A stretch of 64,000 nucleotides of DNA from the NCBI GenBank assembly GCA_951640165.1, contig OX621265.1, positions 12,413,001-12,477,000 on the forward strand, in the 5' to 3' direction. The DNA is from Pseudoips prasinana. Lineage: Eukaryota > Arthropoda > Insecta > Lepidoptera > Nolidae. Below are positions 9,710 through 20,286 of the stretch, in pieces. The translations under genes were made by a program, and so were the position numbers. Below the pieces are notes generated by a model that searched no databases, had not been told where the DNA came from, and saw nothing but the letters and a program-made list of their open reading frames with translations. How positions within the stretch are numbered: position 1 is the stretch's first letter; each line of letters starts with the position of its first letter.

Positions 9710-9930
9710 TATCATCATCATCATATCAGCTGAAAGACGTCCACTGCTGGACAAAGGCCTCCCCCAAGGATCACCACAATAGCCGGTCCTGCGCTGCCCG
9801 TATCCAACGGCTTCCCGCGACTCTTGCAAGAAGGCATTGTAGGGGGCCTGCCAAAGCTGCGTCTTCTGGTTCGTGGTCGCCACTCGAGAACCTTTCTGCC
9901 CCATCGGCCGTCGGTTCAACGAACTATGTG
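9710..9930 (-). mobile_element. RTE-group LINE 3' end
   Basis: On the minus strand this is a decayed C-terminal coding tail (GEAFVQQWTSF pattern) followed by a stop and a (GAT)n tail, seen on the plus strand as (ATC)n at 9713-9724. The better-preserved copy is at 44325-44493. Confidence 0.65.
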
Positions 9931-10506
9931 TATCTTGCACGAATTTATACTTAAATACTTAAATTCACTGTGAAAATAACAAGAAATTGAAGGTTATATA
10001 AGTAGTTTTGTGCGTGGCGTAACCTGCAACTGGAGCCTTGCAAAACACATCCCGTCTACGGTCCATAATAGCCTCGCGATTCCACTGAGGCCCGCCTTAC
10101 ATAAAGTAGACATAACATTTGTTTACCATTTCTAATATCCAATCTCGATGTCCAACAAATCTCTTCGACATCGAGAACACAGATTACCCTGACCATACAG
10201 ATAAGAAACTATATACAAAAGTTATAATTCAAAAACGTTATTTATTGGGACTGTGACGTTTGTTTATCGAAGTATGAGTAGATGGACGCCCACCATAACC
10301 TACTTATTTTTTAAGGTAAATAAACTGTATTTTGGTGCTACAAACTTTAATCTAGCTATCTAAAAAGCATGAGAGCATGCTTAGTCGTCTCGATTCAGTA
10401 TCAATAGTTACATACAAGTAGGAAGCTACTAGACTCTGAGAGATAACCTAACCGTTTTGGTTAATGGAGAGTAGCTATTTATTGTGTTAGTTTATATGCT
10501 GTAATG
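9931..10506. other. No feature recognised
   Basis: Short pairs such as 'gatgtccaacaaatctcttcgacatcgaga' around 10148 could fold weakly. No gene is supported. Confidence 0.3.
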
Positions 10507-10680
10507 TACGTGTGATGCAGCGGTTAAGACAGTAGCCTCGCCACTTTATGTCCCAGGTTTGATTCCGCATAGGACTACCATTTGTGTGACCCAATGGCTG
10601 TTCTGAGGGTGCTTTGTGTCCATTCATTATACGTTTGTAAAGACACAAAGAATAAAACTCGGTAGCGCGGGCGTTGTAAA
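10507..10680 (+). mobile_element. SINE family B copy
   Basis: 'tacgtgtgatgcagcggtta' head, B box 'caggtttgattcc', and 3' end 'gtagcgcgggcgttgt'. The overlapping minus-strand ORF of 135 codons is in AT-rich DNA and is not credible. Confidence 0.7.
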
Positions 10681-11127
10681 AAAAGATATGTAGACTAAAT
10701 AGTTTTTTTGCTGTGTTTGTAAACCGAAGTAATAATTTATTATTTGAGGATCGTTCCTTAAACTGTGATTCCGTGATGTTCCTATATTATTTAAATACAA
10801 CTTGAAGTCGATTATGTTTTTATAAGTGTTATTATGTATACATAATTTTTTTGTAACATTATATATTCGTCTACATAGTGTAAGTGTACTCCTATTTAAT
10901 AATATACTATTTGCTACTTCATTTCTGTTCCATTTTCCTTTCACTAAATTGTTACACCTTTTACCCTTTTTCATCTCCAATAACTCCATCCTAAGCATGT
11001 CTGTAAGAAATCGATAAGGTTGTCCTTTGTACATTTTTATGCTACTATTTATTTTCTACTTATGTAATTTTATGGTGTACAGTCAAGAGTATTGTAATGT
11101 ATTATTGTATAAACATAAGCTTTACCC
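10681..11127. other. AT-rich; only spurious ORFs
   Basis: A 135-codon open frame on the minus strand (10627-11034) has AT-driven composition, no domain, and ends inside a SINE. I leave it unannotated as a gene. Confidence 0.35.
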
Positions 11128-11262
11128 GCGATCCGGGGTCTCTCCCCACCGGGCTGAAGAAGTCCACGACAGGTTCAGTTTAGTCGGTCTGCACATTCCA
11201 GTCGGTCCAATATTCCCTCCCGCAGACACTTTTTGCGGATGGCATGCAAAAGAATACAAAAA
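11128..11262 (+). repeat. Dispersed repeat J copy
   Basis: 'gaagtccacgacaggttcag', 'tttagtcggt' and 'gacactttttgcgg' recur in the same order at 52880-52990 and inverted at 36884-37012. Family unknown. Confidence 0.5.
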
Positions 11263-11521
11263 AGCTTAGTACTCCTACTGTACAATCGTTTTACTGTGGC
11301 CAAGTGGAGGTTTATATGCGCGCACTAGCATATCACGGGGCGACCTAGATACGTCGAGTGCCAGGTACCACAATTTCATACCGAATTTATTTACATCCAC
11401 TCCACGTCTATCCTGATCAAATCTATTTGACTTCAACTAGATTAAGCTGGTACCATTTCAGTTATTCCATACAAATGTTTAGTAGAAAAGGTGCATGGGA
11501 GGTTTTCATTATATTTATATA

Positions 11522-11592
11522 GCATTATCATCGTCATCATATAACTTAAAGACGGCCACTGTTGGAAGGTCTTCCACGAAGATCGCCACAAT
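11522..11592 (-). mobile_element. RTE-group LINE tail, short
   Basis: 'atcatcgtcatcatataact' and 'gacggccactgttgga' match the (ATC)n end of the RTE tails. Confidence 0.5.
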
Positions 11593-11595
11593 TAT

Positions 11596-11803
11596 TTTTT
11601 TTGTTTTAAAAAGACTACACTCGCATTAGGGAATTGAATCCCTGTGTCGCGGGGTACTTTACAGACATACAATAGACGGACACAAATTACATCCAGACTC
11701 AGAACAACTATTTATGGGTCACACAAATTGTGGTCCAGCGCGGGACTCGAACCTGCGACACAAAGCAGCGAGGCGACTGTCATAGCCGCTGCGCTACACG
11801 TGC
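11596..11803 (-). mobile_element. SINE family B, minus copy
   Basis: B-box complement 'gggactcgaacctgcg' at about 11742-11757 and A-box complement up to 'gctgcgctacacgtgca'. The tail 'tgtcgcggggtacttt' is at 11645. Confidence 0.78.
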
Positions 11804-12084
11804 AGTCATTCATTTGCCTGTTGTAATTCAGCGATTTCCAGCGACCGTAGTATAGATAGATGTCCTGCACGGGTATCGATGGGCCATGGGCCGCCAAAAG
11901 ACCTACCCTAGCTTACCTGCGGCTTTCTCTAGCTACCTAGGTAGACGACCCGGAGAAGAAGCCACAATAAAAAACCCGGGCTTACTTGTTTCGATTTTTA
12001 AACTAGGCAGAGCCTGTATCGTAGAAGCAGTGCTCGGGAGCTTATAAGTGCTCAAGACCTACATGAACTTATTCCCCCTTTTTT

Positions 12085-12335
12085 CATCGGACTACTAGGC
12101 GTCGGGAGGGTTTTCACCGCTTTGTTGTCGACATCCTATTCTGCCGTACGACGCGCTTTGCTTCCTCCTTTATCATACGCACGGCTAAGCAGTGGAACAC
12201 CCTCCCGAACGACGTGTTTCCAGACTCATACAACATGGGTTTATTTAAGGCCGGAGTGAACAGGCATCTTATGGGTACGCGCGGTCCATCTTCGACCACA
12301 TCTTCACTTACCATTAGGTGAGATCGTGGTCAATC
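12085..12335 (+). mobile_element. LINE C-terminal remnant (R1/Jockey-like)
   Basis: The plus frame reads RTTRFASSFIIRTAKQWNTL, then PNDVFPDSYNMGLFKAGVNRHL, a typical reverse-transcriptase C-terminus of R1/Jockey-type LINEs. The frame starts abruptly with no upstream coding match, indicating 5' truncation. Confidence 0.62.
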
Positions 12336-12754
12336 ACAAACCCATAAAAAAAAAGTAGAAGTGTATCGATGGAAATTCAGTCGAGTGATAAAATACTAAT
12401 GTTATTTGTGTGTGTGTGTGTGTGTCTGTGAGTGTTGGTGTGTGCTGTATTATAGGTTTATTCAAAAAAAAATATTTTTTTATGATATGCATAATTTTCC
12501 CAGTATTATACTTTAAAGGTGTGGTAGAGAAGTTTTGTTTACCATACAATTACAGCACAAGACTCGCAATTAGATATGTTAATTAACAATACTTACAATT
12601 CTGCTTACCTCTCTACGAGAAACAGTATTACTAAATAATATTCATATTCAAAATCAATTACCTCGCCTGTCGGGTCTCAGTTGGAGCGATTTTCTAAGCG
12701 GTTTACGATTCCGTTATTCTTCTCCTTCATGGCAACCTAAATTGTGTTGATTCA
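12336..12754. other. Unassigned; short (GT)n
   Basis: A (GT)n microsatellite of about 17 bases lies at 12409-12425. The rest shows no repeats or coding signal. Confidence 0.35.
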
Positions 12755-13128
12755 GGGCCCTGTTTAATAAAGCTGACAAGTCGACATACTCGTATGTGTC
12801 CAAAAATGACATAATTGTAGAATTGTCGTGCTTAGGCTGTTTAATAAAGGTGACAAATATGCAAAAGTGGACATAAAATCTTTGACATATTTGTCATTTA
12901 AAAAAGCGTTTAATAAAACTCGACATATGTCAAAAAACTACAGTCACATTATTTCCGACCATTTTCGGTTGACAATTGTCGGATTGTCGTGACAACCCAA
13001 CATATTTGTGATTTTCCACCATGGCAATTTTGTCACCTGTAAGTTTTATTAAACAGAAACATTGTCGAATTGTAACTTTTTGACATATGTCGGACTTGTC
13101 GAATTGTCAGCTTTATTAAACAGGCCCC
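12755..13128. mobile_element. MITE with TGTTTAATAAA inverted ends
   Basis: Outer ends 'ggccctgtttaataaagctg' and its reverse complement face each other across about 374 bp. The phrase gtttaataaa recurs inside at about 12839 and 12907, and inverted near 13043, always near 'gacaa' or 'gacatatg'. The element therefore seems built from nested short inverted units. No ORF; no clear target duplication. Confidence 0.65.
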
Positions 13129-13244
13129 GGGTCTTGGCTACGAGTATCGCATTATCAGTTTACGATTACGTTTTTTAGACATTATAATAAGTCTTCCATC
13201 ATATGTGGGAGAGAACGGCACTTGTATTCCAGGTTATAACTTGT

Positions 13245-13400
13245 CTGGCTTGTTGGTCTAGTGGTTAGTGACCCTGACTGCTAAGCCGGAGGCCGTGGGT
13301 TCGATCCCAGAACAAATCTTTTCGTGATTAGCAAGAGTAATTGTTCTATGTCTGTGTGTACTTTATTTATATGCATATTGATTTATATGTACATAATAAT
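13245..13400 (+). mobile_element. SINE family C relative
   Basis: A-box-like 'ttggtctagtggttagtgac' and B box 'gtgggttcgatccc' are followed by 'agaacaaatctttt'. The 3' half drifts into AT-rich sequence. Confidence 0.6.
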
Positions 13401-13648
13401 AATACCCTGGGACATTCACACACGGCCATCTGATCAATACTAAGCAGAGCTTGTACTAGGATACCAGATAACTGATATATTACATATACTACTTTTCTTT
13501 TGTAAATACATACTTATAGAGATAATTACTCCTAGGCTCAGGCCAAACAGCCATGTTCATTGTTCATGCACACAAATATCTGTTCTGGGTGGAAATCGAA
13601 ACCACGATCTGCGGCGTGAAAGGCAAGCATCGCCAACCGGCCCGTCAA
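13400..13648 (-). mobile_element. SINE family C, minus copy
   Basis: 'ctgggacattcacacacggc', 'cagataactgatatatta' and a B-box complement (ggaaatcgaaacc) appear in order, ending 'gccaaccggcccgtcaa'. Confidence 0.75.
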
Positions 13649-13854
13649 TATGAAAATATGATTATATGTTCGTATTTAGAAATATATGTAGTATAGTATT
13701 TTTATCAGTCGTCTGGTCTAGTCTGGATATATAGAGTTACTTGTAAAACACCAAAAACCTCCCAGGACTAGATAGTTAACCCCATAAGCAACAACTTTTG
13801 TTCTATAACTTTTGATAATTTGTTAGATTTTATTTCTGTACAAAAATAAGTATT

Positions 13855-13920
13855 AATCTACTGTCGTTTATTTATTTCAGGTAAGTCGCCGAAACGAGAA
13901 ATATATGCTTTCTGAGTAAC
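13855..13920 (+). promoter_or_regulatory. Candidate recursive splice site (ratchet point) 1
   Basis: tattaat (possible branch site, about 13851) and a T-rich tract end in ttatttcag at 13880, immediately followed by GTAAGT (13881-13886). A 3' splice site joined directly to a 5' splice site is the form of zero-length exons in recursive splicing. The downstream text (gccgaaacgagaaatatat, then tttctgag) is shared with the site at 45188. Confidence 0.45.
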
Positions 13921-14098
13921 AACAAAAAGGTAGTTTTATAAGGGTAGTATAATACTATTTATGTATTTATTATTTATAATCAGCTTTTTTTTATTCGCTA
14001 AGGAATACTTTCGGAATCTTTCAATATAAATGAATTTTGTATGGATTTTTAAAATACTATTATTTTCGGATTTTACACAATAAAACGTGTACATGCAT

Positions 14099-14215
14099 GA
14101 AGAACATGGAGGCAAAATAGGTGTGCAAAGATCGTGACAAACGGACATCCGTTGTCTCTGCTTACCCCTCTGGGAAATGGGCGTTAGTCTCTGTATGTAT
14201 ATATCTAAAACGCGT
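14099..14215 (+). mobile_element. LINE tail fragment
   Basis: 'ggtgtgcaaagatcgtgac' and 'ccgttgtctctgcttacccc' match the frame-bearing copy at 35005-35192 (VCKDRDEWKSVVSAYPSG). Here the frame is broken. Confidence 0.5.
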
Positions 14216-14539
14216 ATTTTCCGCGCGAACCGTGGCCTCACATTAAAACACACGTACGGACCAAGTGATTAGTTCTCTCATTAAGATTCAGCACGTGCTT
14301 ACCCCCCATAAAGAGGCGGGATGAATTGTGTGTTGTTCCGTTATTAAGCCATAACATGTAAATACATAATGCGGTGTGTTCAGTGCTAAGTTGCAGCTAA
14401 TTTAGATAAGATCTTGATTACTGAGTGCGACTATACGAATATATGTACACTGTAGTAAAGGCTCTGCTAGATGTGGACATGGAAGTTCATCTAGGGGTCA
14501 GCAGTGTCACTAAAAATAATTGGCCCTATATATTAAAAA

Positions 14540-14785
14540 CTAGCTATGCCCCTCGGTTTAATCCGCGTTAAATTTTATTAATTATCACAGCTCCTCCTCC
14601 GTATATGATAGCGTGATAATATGTAGCCTATAATAATATGTTGACTCGACCTCTTAGTAATATTCATGCAAAATTTGAAGTAAATCCATGGAGTACTTTT
14701 TGAGTTTATCCCGGGCATATGTACATATAGACAAACAGACAAAAATTTTAATAACTATATTTTTGGCTTAGATATCGTTTGTAGA
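14540..14785 (-). mobile_element. Helitron H1 copy, 5'-truncated
   Basis: CTAG at 14540-14543 is followed by a decayed hairpin (gcccctcggtttaatccgcg) and a body colinear with H1 to about 14785. The TCTATAC end is missing. It abuts the satellite-like array. Confidence 0.62.
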
Positions 14786-14789
14786 TAAT

Positions 14790-15770
14790 CTCTAGCTGTC
14801 GACGAAATACAAAAACCTGTAGGTTTAATTATGGAATTTATAAATTCAATTTAAAGTTACAGCGATATATCCGATGTACTGTACTCTAAACACTAATTGA
14901 CTTTTTTTTTTGCATTCCACAGAGCGGTAGTGCGCGGCAAAAAGATCCTTGTGAAACGACAGCTAGCGCTTTGAATATAACTAGATAGAAGTATCTAGGG
15001 TCTAAAGCAATACATTGGATATAGGGATATATCTATAAATTTTAATTTAATTTATCAACTTGATAATAAAACCTACTGGTTCTAGTATTTCCTCGACAGC
15101 AAGATCTTTGAACCTTAAAAAGAGTTATAGAAAAAAGTCAAGTTTAGAGTCGAACGCGGTACATCGGATATATCTCTATAACTTTAAATTGAATTTATTA
15201 ATTCCATAATTAAACCTACAGGTTCTTATATTTCGTCGACAGCTAGAGCTTTGAACCGTAAGAGGTGTTATAGACAAAAGTCATGAAGTGTCTACGGTCT
15301 AACACAATACATCGGCTATCTCCCTAGTCTCCATAACTTTAAACGAAACGACGGAATACAAGAACCTGGAGGTTTAATTATGTAGTTACATAATTAAACC
15401 TCGTGTTTCTTATAATTCGTCGACAGCTAGAGCTTTGAACTGTAAGCGTTGTTATTGACAAAAGTCAACAATACATCGACTATATCCCTAGTCCCTGTAA
15501 CATTAAATTGAATTTATTATTAATAATAATGTATTTATTTATCTCTTTCACAAAGGTTTGGTGTACATACGAGTATTATGTAAAGAAATACAGAGAATAA
15601 ACTATTAATTCCATAATTAAACCTCCAGGTTCTTGTATTTCGCCGACAGCTAGAACTTCGAAGATCTTATACACAAAAGTCACGAAGTATCTGGGGTCGG
15701 ACGCAATACATCCGATATGTCCCTAGTCCCTATAACTTTCAATTGAATTTATTTACTGGATAATTTATCG
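14790..15770. repeat. Decayed tandem satellite with inverted units
   Basis: A unit of roughly 145-180 bp recurs about five times. Each carries 'ttccataattaaacct', 'ggttcttgtatttcg', 'tcgacagctagagctttgaa', 'agacaaaagtca' and 'atacatcg.atat'. The aaacctnc anchor is at about 15069, 15212, 15394 and 15618. The pieces at about 14811-14860 and 15355-15385 are inverted. A LINE tail of about 70 bp interrupts the array at 15520-15590. Confidence 0.75.
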
Positions 15771-16234
15771 TTGGGCCGTTCGATGGCGGAAATTGTCACG
15801 ATAATGGTCGGGAACCCTCAAACCCATGTCCATTACAACTATTAGTTAACCGCAGAACTTGATTTATGAACTGTGCGTACGATTTTAATGATCGCCTTGA
15901 TTAACACGAAAAATGTTTTGTTTTGTTGTACTTGGAACATTTTATGAGGGCACAAAAGGACATTTTATGACGACGAAATTGAGCAGAGCTTTCTTTGGTT
16001 CAATGCAGTTCCACTGGGGAAGTCCTTATAGGATACCATTATTAAGTTAATTCGGGGGGATGGGTCGGCAACGCGAGAAAAAACGCATAATGTATGCCGC
16101 GCGCGTGAGTGGCTACGGTAAACAGTAACCATAATTAAAGTTTTTGCTTATTTGCCTTATTTTACTCACTCATTTCCTATCTATTCTATACACTATCTTC
16201 TGTCCCTCTCAGTCTCCATACAAATTTTGATAAC
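15771..16234. other. Dispersed repeat piece, no gene
   Basis: 'gccttattttactcactcat' through 'ctctcagtctccatac' (16158-16220) recurs inverted at about 18400-18465. The rest is unassigned. Confidence 0.45.
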
Positions 16235-16420
16235 ATAATAATATTATTGAAGTTATACTTCTTTTGGCGCGATGGAGAAAAATGATGAGAGTGAATTTAT
16301 ACGATGCGCGCGCACACCGACACCAAAAAATTTAACAGCATGAAGTTAGTTCTAGGTGGTATGAAAATTGATAACTATGTTCAAGTTGTATATTAAGAAG
16401 TATAACTTCTAACGCGTATA
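16235..16420. repeat. Possible foldback element
   Basis: 'gaagttatacttcttttggc' near 16249 and 'aagaagtataacttctaacg' near 16395 are inverted partners about 140 bp apart. No target duplication is clear. Confidence 0.35.
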
Positions 16421-16439
16421 CATAAGTACACACAAGTTT

Positions 16440-16550
16440 TTTTTATAATATCCTGGGACATTACTATATTATCCATACTAAGCAGGGCTTGTACTATGGA
16501 AACCAGATAACTGATATATTTCATATACTACTTTTGTTTTGACTTTTGAA
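16440..16550 (-). mobile_element. SINE family C fragment
   Basis: Starts with an ATT-like tail and carries 'ggacattactatattatcca', 'cttgtactatggaaaccaga'. It is cut off where SINE B begins at 16551. Confidence 0.6.
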
Positions 16551-16750
16551 TGCACGTGTGGCGCAGCGGCTAAGACTGTCGCCTCGCCCCTTCATGTCGC
16601 GGGTTCGAGTCCCGCGCTACACAACTATTTGTGTGACCCATAAATAGTTGTTCTAGAGTCTGGATGTAATCTGTGTCCGTCTATTATATGTTTGTAAAGT
16701 ACCCCGCGACACGGGGATAAGATTCCCTAGTGCGGGCGTTGTCTAAAAAA
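16551..16750 (+). mobile_element. SINE family B, full-length
   Basis: Best copy of the family: 'tgcacgtgtggcgcagcggc', A-box-like 'taagactgtcgcctcg', B box 'cgggttcgagtcccgcg', then 'gtgtgacccataaatagttg' and the end 'gtgcgggcgttgtct'. The head mimics a tRNA but has no matching acceptor arm. Confidence 0.85.
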
Positions 16751-16913
16751 ATATATATTCATATATATATTATTATCATTATTTGGCTCTCGTCCAGGAT
16801 GACATTCAGCTAACATGACATTTTAGTGTTATTAAATAATTTACAAAATAAGCAACAGTTATGTTCTTGCCATATGCACCCTAATGTTAGCAAAATTTGA
16901 AATTTACCCCTAC

Positions 16914-17052
16914 TACAGACGCCAGTACATCAAGCGACCCTAATATGTCAAATTTCCCGAGTTAAAAATGAACTTTATGCATTTGTGATAAAAATGAAAA
17001 TCTATTAAAGAAATTTGACAGATCGGAGTAGCTGGCTGTGCTGGCGTCTGTG
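16914..17052 (+). mobile_element. MITE E copy 1
   Basis: Termini CAGACGCCAG (16916) and its complement (17050) with a left TA; the right TA has become TG. Length 135 bp. Confidence 0.8.
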
Positions 17053-17283
17053 CGTTCTTTAAAACATTATAATAAAAATAATTAAATGATTTATATGTAA
17101 TCTTGTTCAATTTAATGTAATAATAGTAAGTAATAAAAAGTAAATAATTAAATTAAATTAAACTTGAGAGGTGTCAAGGGACACCCGGATGGAACGAAGT
17201 TATTTCTTATTATTAATAAATAATCGTCGCGACACCACACTGTTCAATGCGAAATAGAAATGAAAATATCTGGCTTGCTTTCT

Positions 17284-17323
<40 letters not shown>

Positions 17324-17904
17324 GAAACATGCGCACGCCGCACAGCTGCAAAAAGTGTCGTGACAACTTTTCCTAAGATTTTTTCCGTATAGCTCCCTTT
17401 CACAACGCGCGATAAGGAACTTCGTTCCAATAAGCTAAAAATTAGAAAATAGTACAGACCCTATTAAAAAAAAAATTCAAGACATATGCGGCCTATCCAA
17501 TACCTTTAAACACTTTTGCCGGGAATTAAAAATGTTGATAAAATCTTATACCTAACCAACCTGCCTTTTACAAATTTGCTGGCTACCGGAAACGTTGCAC
17601 TTTCCACCTTAATAATTAACCAGTGCCAGTGTAAGCGAAGCGTACCCACAAGGCCAACATGGTTTTACAGGTTAGAGAATCCCTTAGCTTAGGGATCGGG
17701 ATAATTATCCTGCATTGTTTGGTGACACACTGATGGGCGGATAAATAGTTAAACATGTCGTGTGTCATCGTATAGAAATAGGGGGAATACACATATTTTG
17801 GCACTGACGTATTGTTTATAGCTGTCTTTTTTGCCTGTACTAACGAGTGCAATCGGTAAGGTTCTTTTATACTTTGTATAAGAATACAAAGTAGGAAGGA
17901 ATAA
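17053..17904. other. Unassigned; (GA)n tract
   Basis: A (GA)n run lies at about 17286-17316. Inverted phrases 'ggatggaacgaagttatttc' and 'ggaacttcgttccaata' flank it at 17189 and 17416, hinting at another foldback element of about 240 bp. The overlapping minus ORF only translates the simple repeat. Confidence 0.4.
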
Positions 17905-18223
17905 TCTATACATCTATACAAATAAATAAAATTGGAGTGTCTGTTTGTAATATTGAAATAGCTGGTTTTTACTACATAAATATAAAGATATATATGGTAC
18001 ATACACCATAATAACATTTTTTGCAATTTTTGTCTGTCTGTCTGTCTGTTTGTTCCGGCTAATCTCTGAAGTGGCTGGACCGATTTTGACGGGACTTTTA
18101 TTGGCAGGTAGCTGATGTAATAAGGAGTAACTTAGGCTACTATTATTTTAGAAAAAGTCTTTTAATTTACTAAAAAACGAAATAAACTAATTAACACGCG
18201 GATGAAGTCGCGGGTACAGCTAG
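17905..18223 (+). mobile_element. Non-autonomous Helitron H2, complete
   Basis: TCTATAC start (17905, preceded by A), 'tgtctgtctgtctgtctgtt' tract, hairpin gcggatgaagtcgcggg and CTAG at 18220-18223 followed by T. This fits insertion between A and T. 319 bp. Confidence 0.75.
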
Positions 18224-18513
18224 TAATAAATAATAATAATGCCCCTCATCATTATAATATCATTCACTCTTCTTTCTTCGTATAATCCATTCTTCTTCGG
18301 AAGTCCCTTCCACAGGAATACAGGCTGACAAAGACTCGTTTAAAAAGAAAACTCGCGCATATCTTTAAAGAAAAGGTTAGTATCATTAATATGTATGGAG
18401 ACCGAGAGGGACAGAAGATAGTGTATAGAATAGATTGGAAATAAGTGAGTAAAATAAGGCGCACTCCAGTGTCAAAATACTGTAGGTGTGAATATGTAGC
18501 TTTGTAATTTATG

Positions 18514-18652
18514 TACAGACGCCAGCACAGCCAGCTGCCCCAACCTGTCAAATTTCTTTCATAGATTTTCAACTTTATCACATAAGCATAAGGTTCACAT
18601 TCAATTGGGGAAATATGACAGATTGGGTTAGCTTGATGTGCTGGCGTCTGTA
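18514..18652 (-). mobile_element. MITE E copy 2
   Basis: TA-bounded, 18516-18650, 135 bp. Orientation is opposite to copy 1, judged from the 'tttatagattttcaacttta' centre. The host shows its own inverted pair (tgtaggtgtgaa / ttcacacctaca) on either side. Confidence 0.85.
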
Positions 18653-18891
18653 CCTTATACTATATCTTCACACCTACAATATTTGTACACTTTAGAGCAC
18701 CTTCCATGTTTTGTTCACCCCAAAGTTGACTGGTAGAGAATACATTTGGACAATTTTGTGCAAGAAGTAATTTAATTATTTAATTCAATAAAAAATAAAT
18801 TAAGTTAAATATCTTGGGAAAACTAAGACAATGTCTACTGATCTGAAACGAGCCTGAGTCTGTACAATGGCCCTCAGAAAACTGATAAACA

Positions 18892-20213
18892 TACAGGGTG
18901 TCCCATGGGAAATTTCAAACTTAAAAAATTAATGAAAAAAAAATCTATGATTATAGAAAACTTTTAATGATAGAAATGAATAAAGAAATCATGCGGATTT
19001 TAAGTTTTAAAAATGATGCTGTCGAGATGACGCCCATCTGCTCGTACAGTCTCCTCCAACGCACGCTTCATCGCGAGAAAAACTTTCTTGCACGTTTCTG
19101 ACGTGATTTGGTTTATTTGAGTATGGATATTCCTTTTGAGTTGACTCAAATTCCTTGGCGGCGGGTCGTATACTTTAGATTTCAAGAAGCCCCACAAAAA
19201 GAAATCCAAGGGCGTGAGGTCAGGCGACCTTGGTGGGTACGGGATGGTTCCAAACTTTGAGATAATTTTTGTTCCGAAAATTTGCCTCGCAGTCTCTAAA
19301 GACGCCCTTGCCGTGTGAGCTGTCGCGCCATCTTGCTGAAACCAGGTTCTTCTATTGTATCCTGGATGGTTCTGCAATGCTGGGTTCAAAAATATTTCAA
19401 TCATGTTGCAGTAACGTTGAGATGTCACAGTTACTGAGCGACCATTATTTTCAAAAAAATATGGCCCGATAATTCCGTTCATAGACATTCCGCACCACAC
19501 TGTCACCTTTGGGCTGTGAAGTTGTTGTTCATGTTTCTCATGTGGGTTTCCTGGAGCCCAATATCTAAAATTTTGCTTATTCACATAGCCTTGCAGATGA
19601 AAATGAGCCTCATCACTAAAAATTATGTTACCAAGTGTCCGAATAGTGCGAAATCGCTGTAGCATTGTTTCGGCATATGTTTTTCGCAAACTGTAATCGT
19701 TAGGCTTTAAATATTGTACCAACTGCATCTTATAAGGATGGAACTTAAGTTTTTTTTTCATAATCCGATGTATGGATGACTTACTAAGGCCCAAAGCAGC
19801 AGCATGTTTACGAATCGATCGCCGTGGATTTCGGATGACTGCGTTCCGCACTAAATTTACATTTTCTTCGTTTGATATCGCATTGGACGGGCCAGGTAAT
19901 GGATTATTTACTGTAGATCCGGTTTGCCGAAACTTCTCAACCCATGTTCGAATAAGCTGTACGCTTGGAGCTTCACTCACACGACGAATATTAAATCGAG
20001 CACAAAATCTTCGCCTTGCCACAGTCGGCGATTCGTTGCTTTGAATATACGCTTCCACAGCGTAAGCGCGGTGCGAACCGGACCAACGATCCATTGCTAC
20101 TAAATAATCCGCACGACCCCCGCTCCTGTTACCGCTCGCTCCGCCCCTCTCCCGCCAACCGTAATCTTTTAATTCATATTTAAAGTTTGAAATTTCCCAT
20201 GGGACACCCTGTA
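18892..20213 (-). mobile_element. DD41D (rosa-type) mariner element, apparently complete
   Basis: TA duplications at 18892-18893 and 20212-20213 flank 18894-20211 (1,318 bp). The inverted ends are identical for 29 bases, beginning CAGGGTGTCCCATGGGAAAT. One full transposase gene lies between them. Confidence 0.93.
19000..20094 (-). CDS. Mariner-like transposase, DD41D (rosa type)
   Basis: This 364-residue transposase is expected to act on the flanking CAGGGTGTCCC ends. Residues 1-120 form the DNA-binding half, with helix-turn-helix text around 93-112 (SIRKHAAALGLSKSSIHRI). The catalytic residues are D161 (IIFSDEAHFH), D255 (WFQQDGATAH) and D297 (SPDLTPLDFFLWG). There are 41 residues between the last two, the DD41D spacing of the rosa group. 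The frame is unbroken from ATG (20094) to TAA. About 117 bp separate the ATG from the upstream terminal repeat, leaving room for a promoter, but no TATA box is obvious. The intact frame and 29-bp perfect ends suggest recent activity (inference). Confidence 0.92.
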   Translation of the reverse strand: MDRWSGSHRAYAVEAYIQSNESPTVARRRFCARFNIRRVSEAPSVQLIRTWVEKFRQTGSTVNNPLPGPSNAISNEENVNLVRNAVIRNPRRSIRKHAAALGLSKSSIHRIMKKKLKFHPYKMQLVQYLKPNDYSLRKTYAETMLQRFRTIRTLGNIIFSDEAHFHLQGYVNKQNFRYWAPGNPHEKHEQQLHSPKVTVWCGMSMNGIIGPYFFENNGRSVTVTSQRYCNMIEIFLNPALQNHPGYNRRTWFQQDGATAHTARASLETARQIFGTKIISKFGTIPYPPRSPDLTPLDFFLWGFLKSKVYDPPPRNLSQLKRNIHTQINQITSETCKKVFLAMKRALEETVRADGRHLDSIIFKT

Positions 20214-20286
20214 CATATAGATAAATAACATCCAGATACAGGACAAATAATCATGCTCATCACACATAGATGTAAGATGTCATGAC

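Noticed and set aside
10627..11034. 135-codon minus-strand open frame
   Set aside because: AT-driven composition, starts without support, no domain, and its 3' part is a SINE B read backwards.
17200..17430. Minus-strand frame with a Ser-Leu repeat
   Set aside because: Produced by the (GA)n microsatellite.
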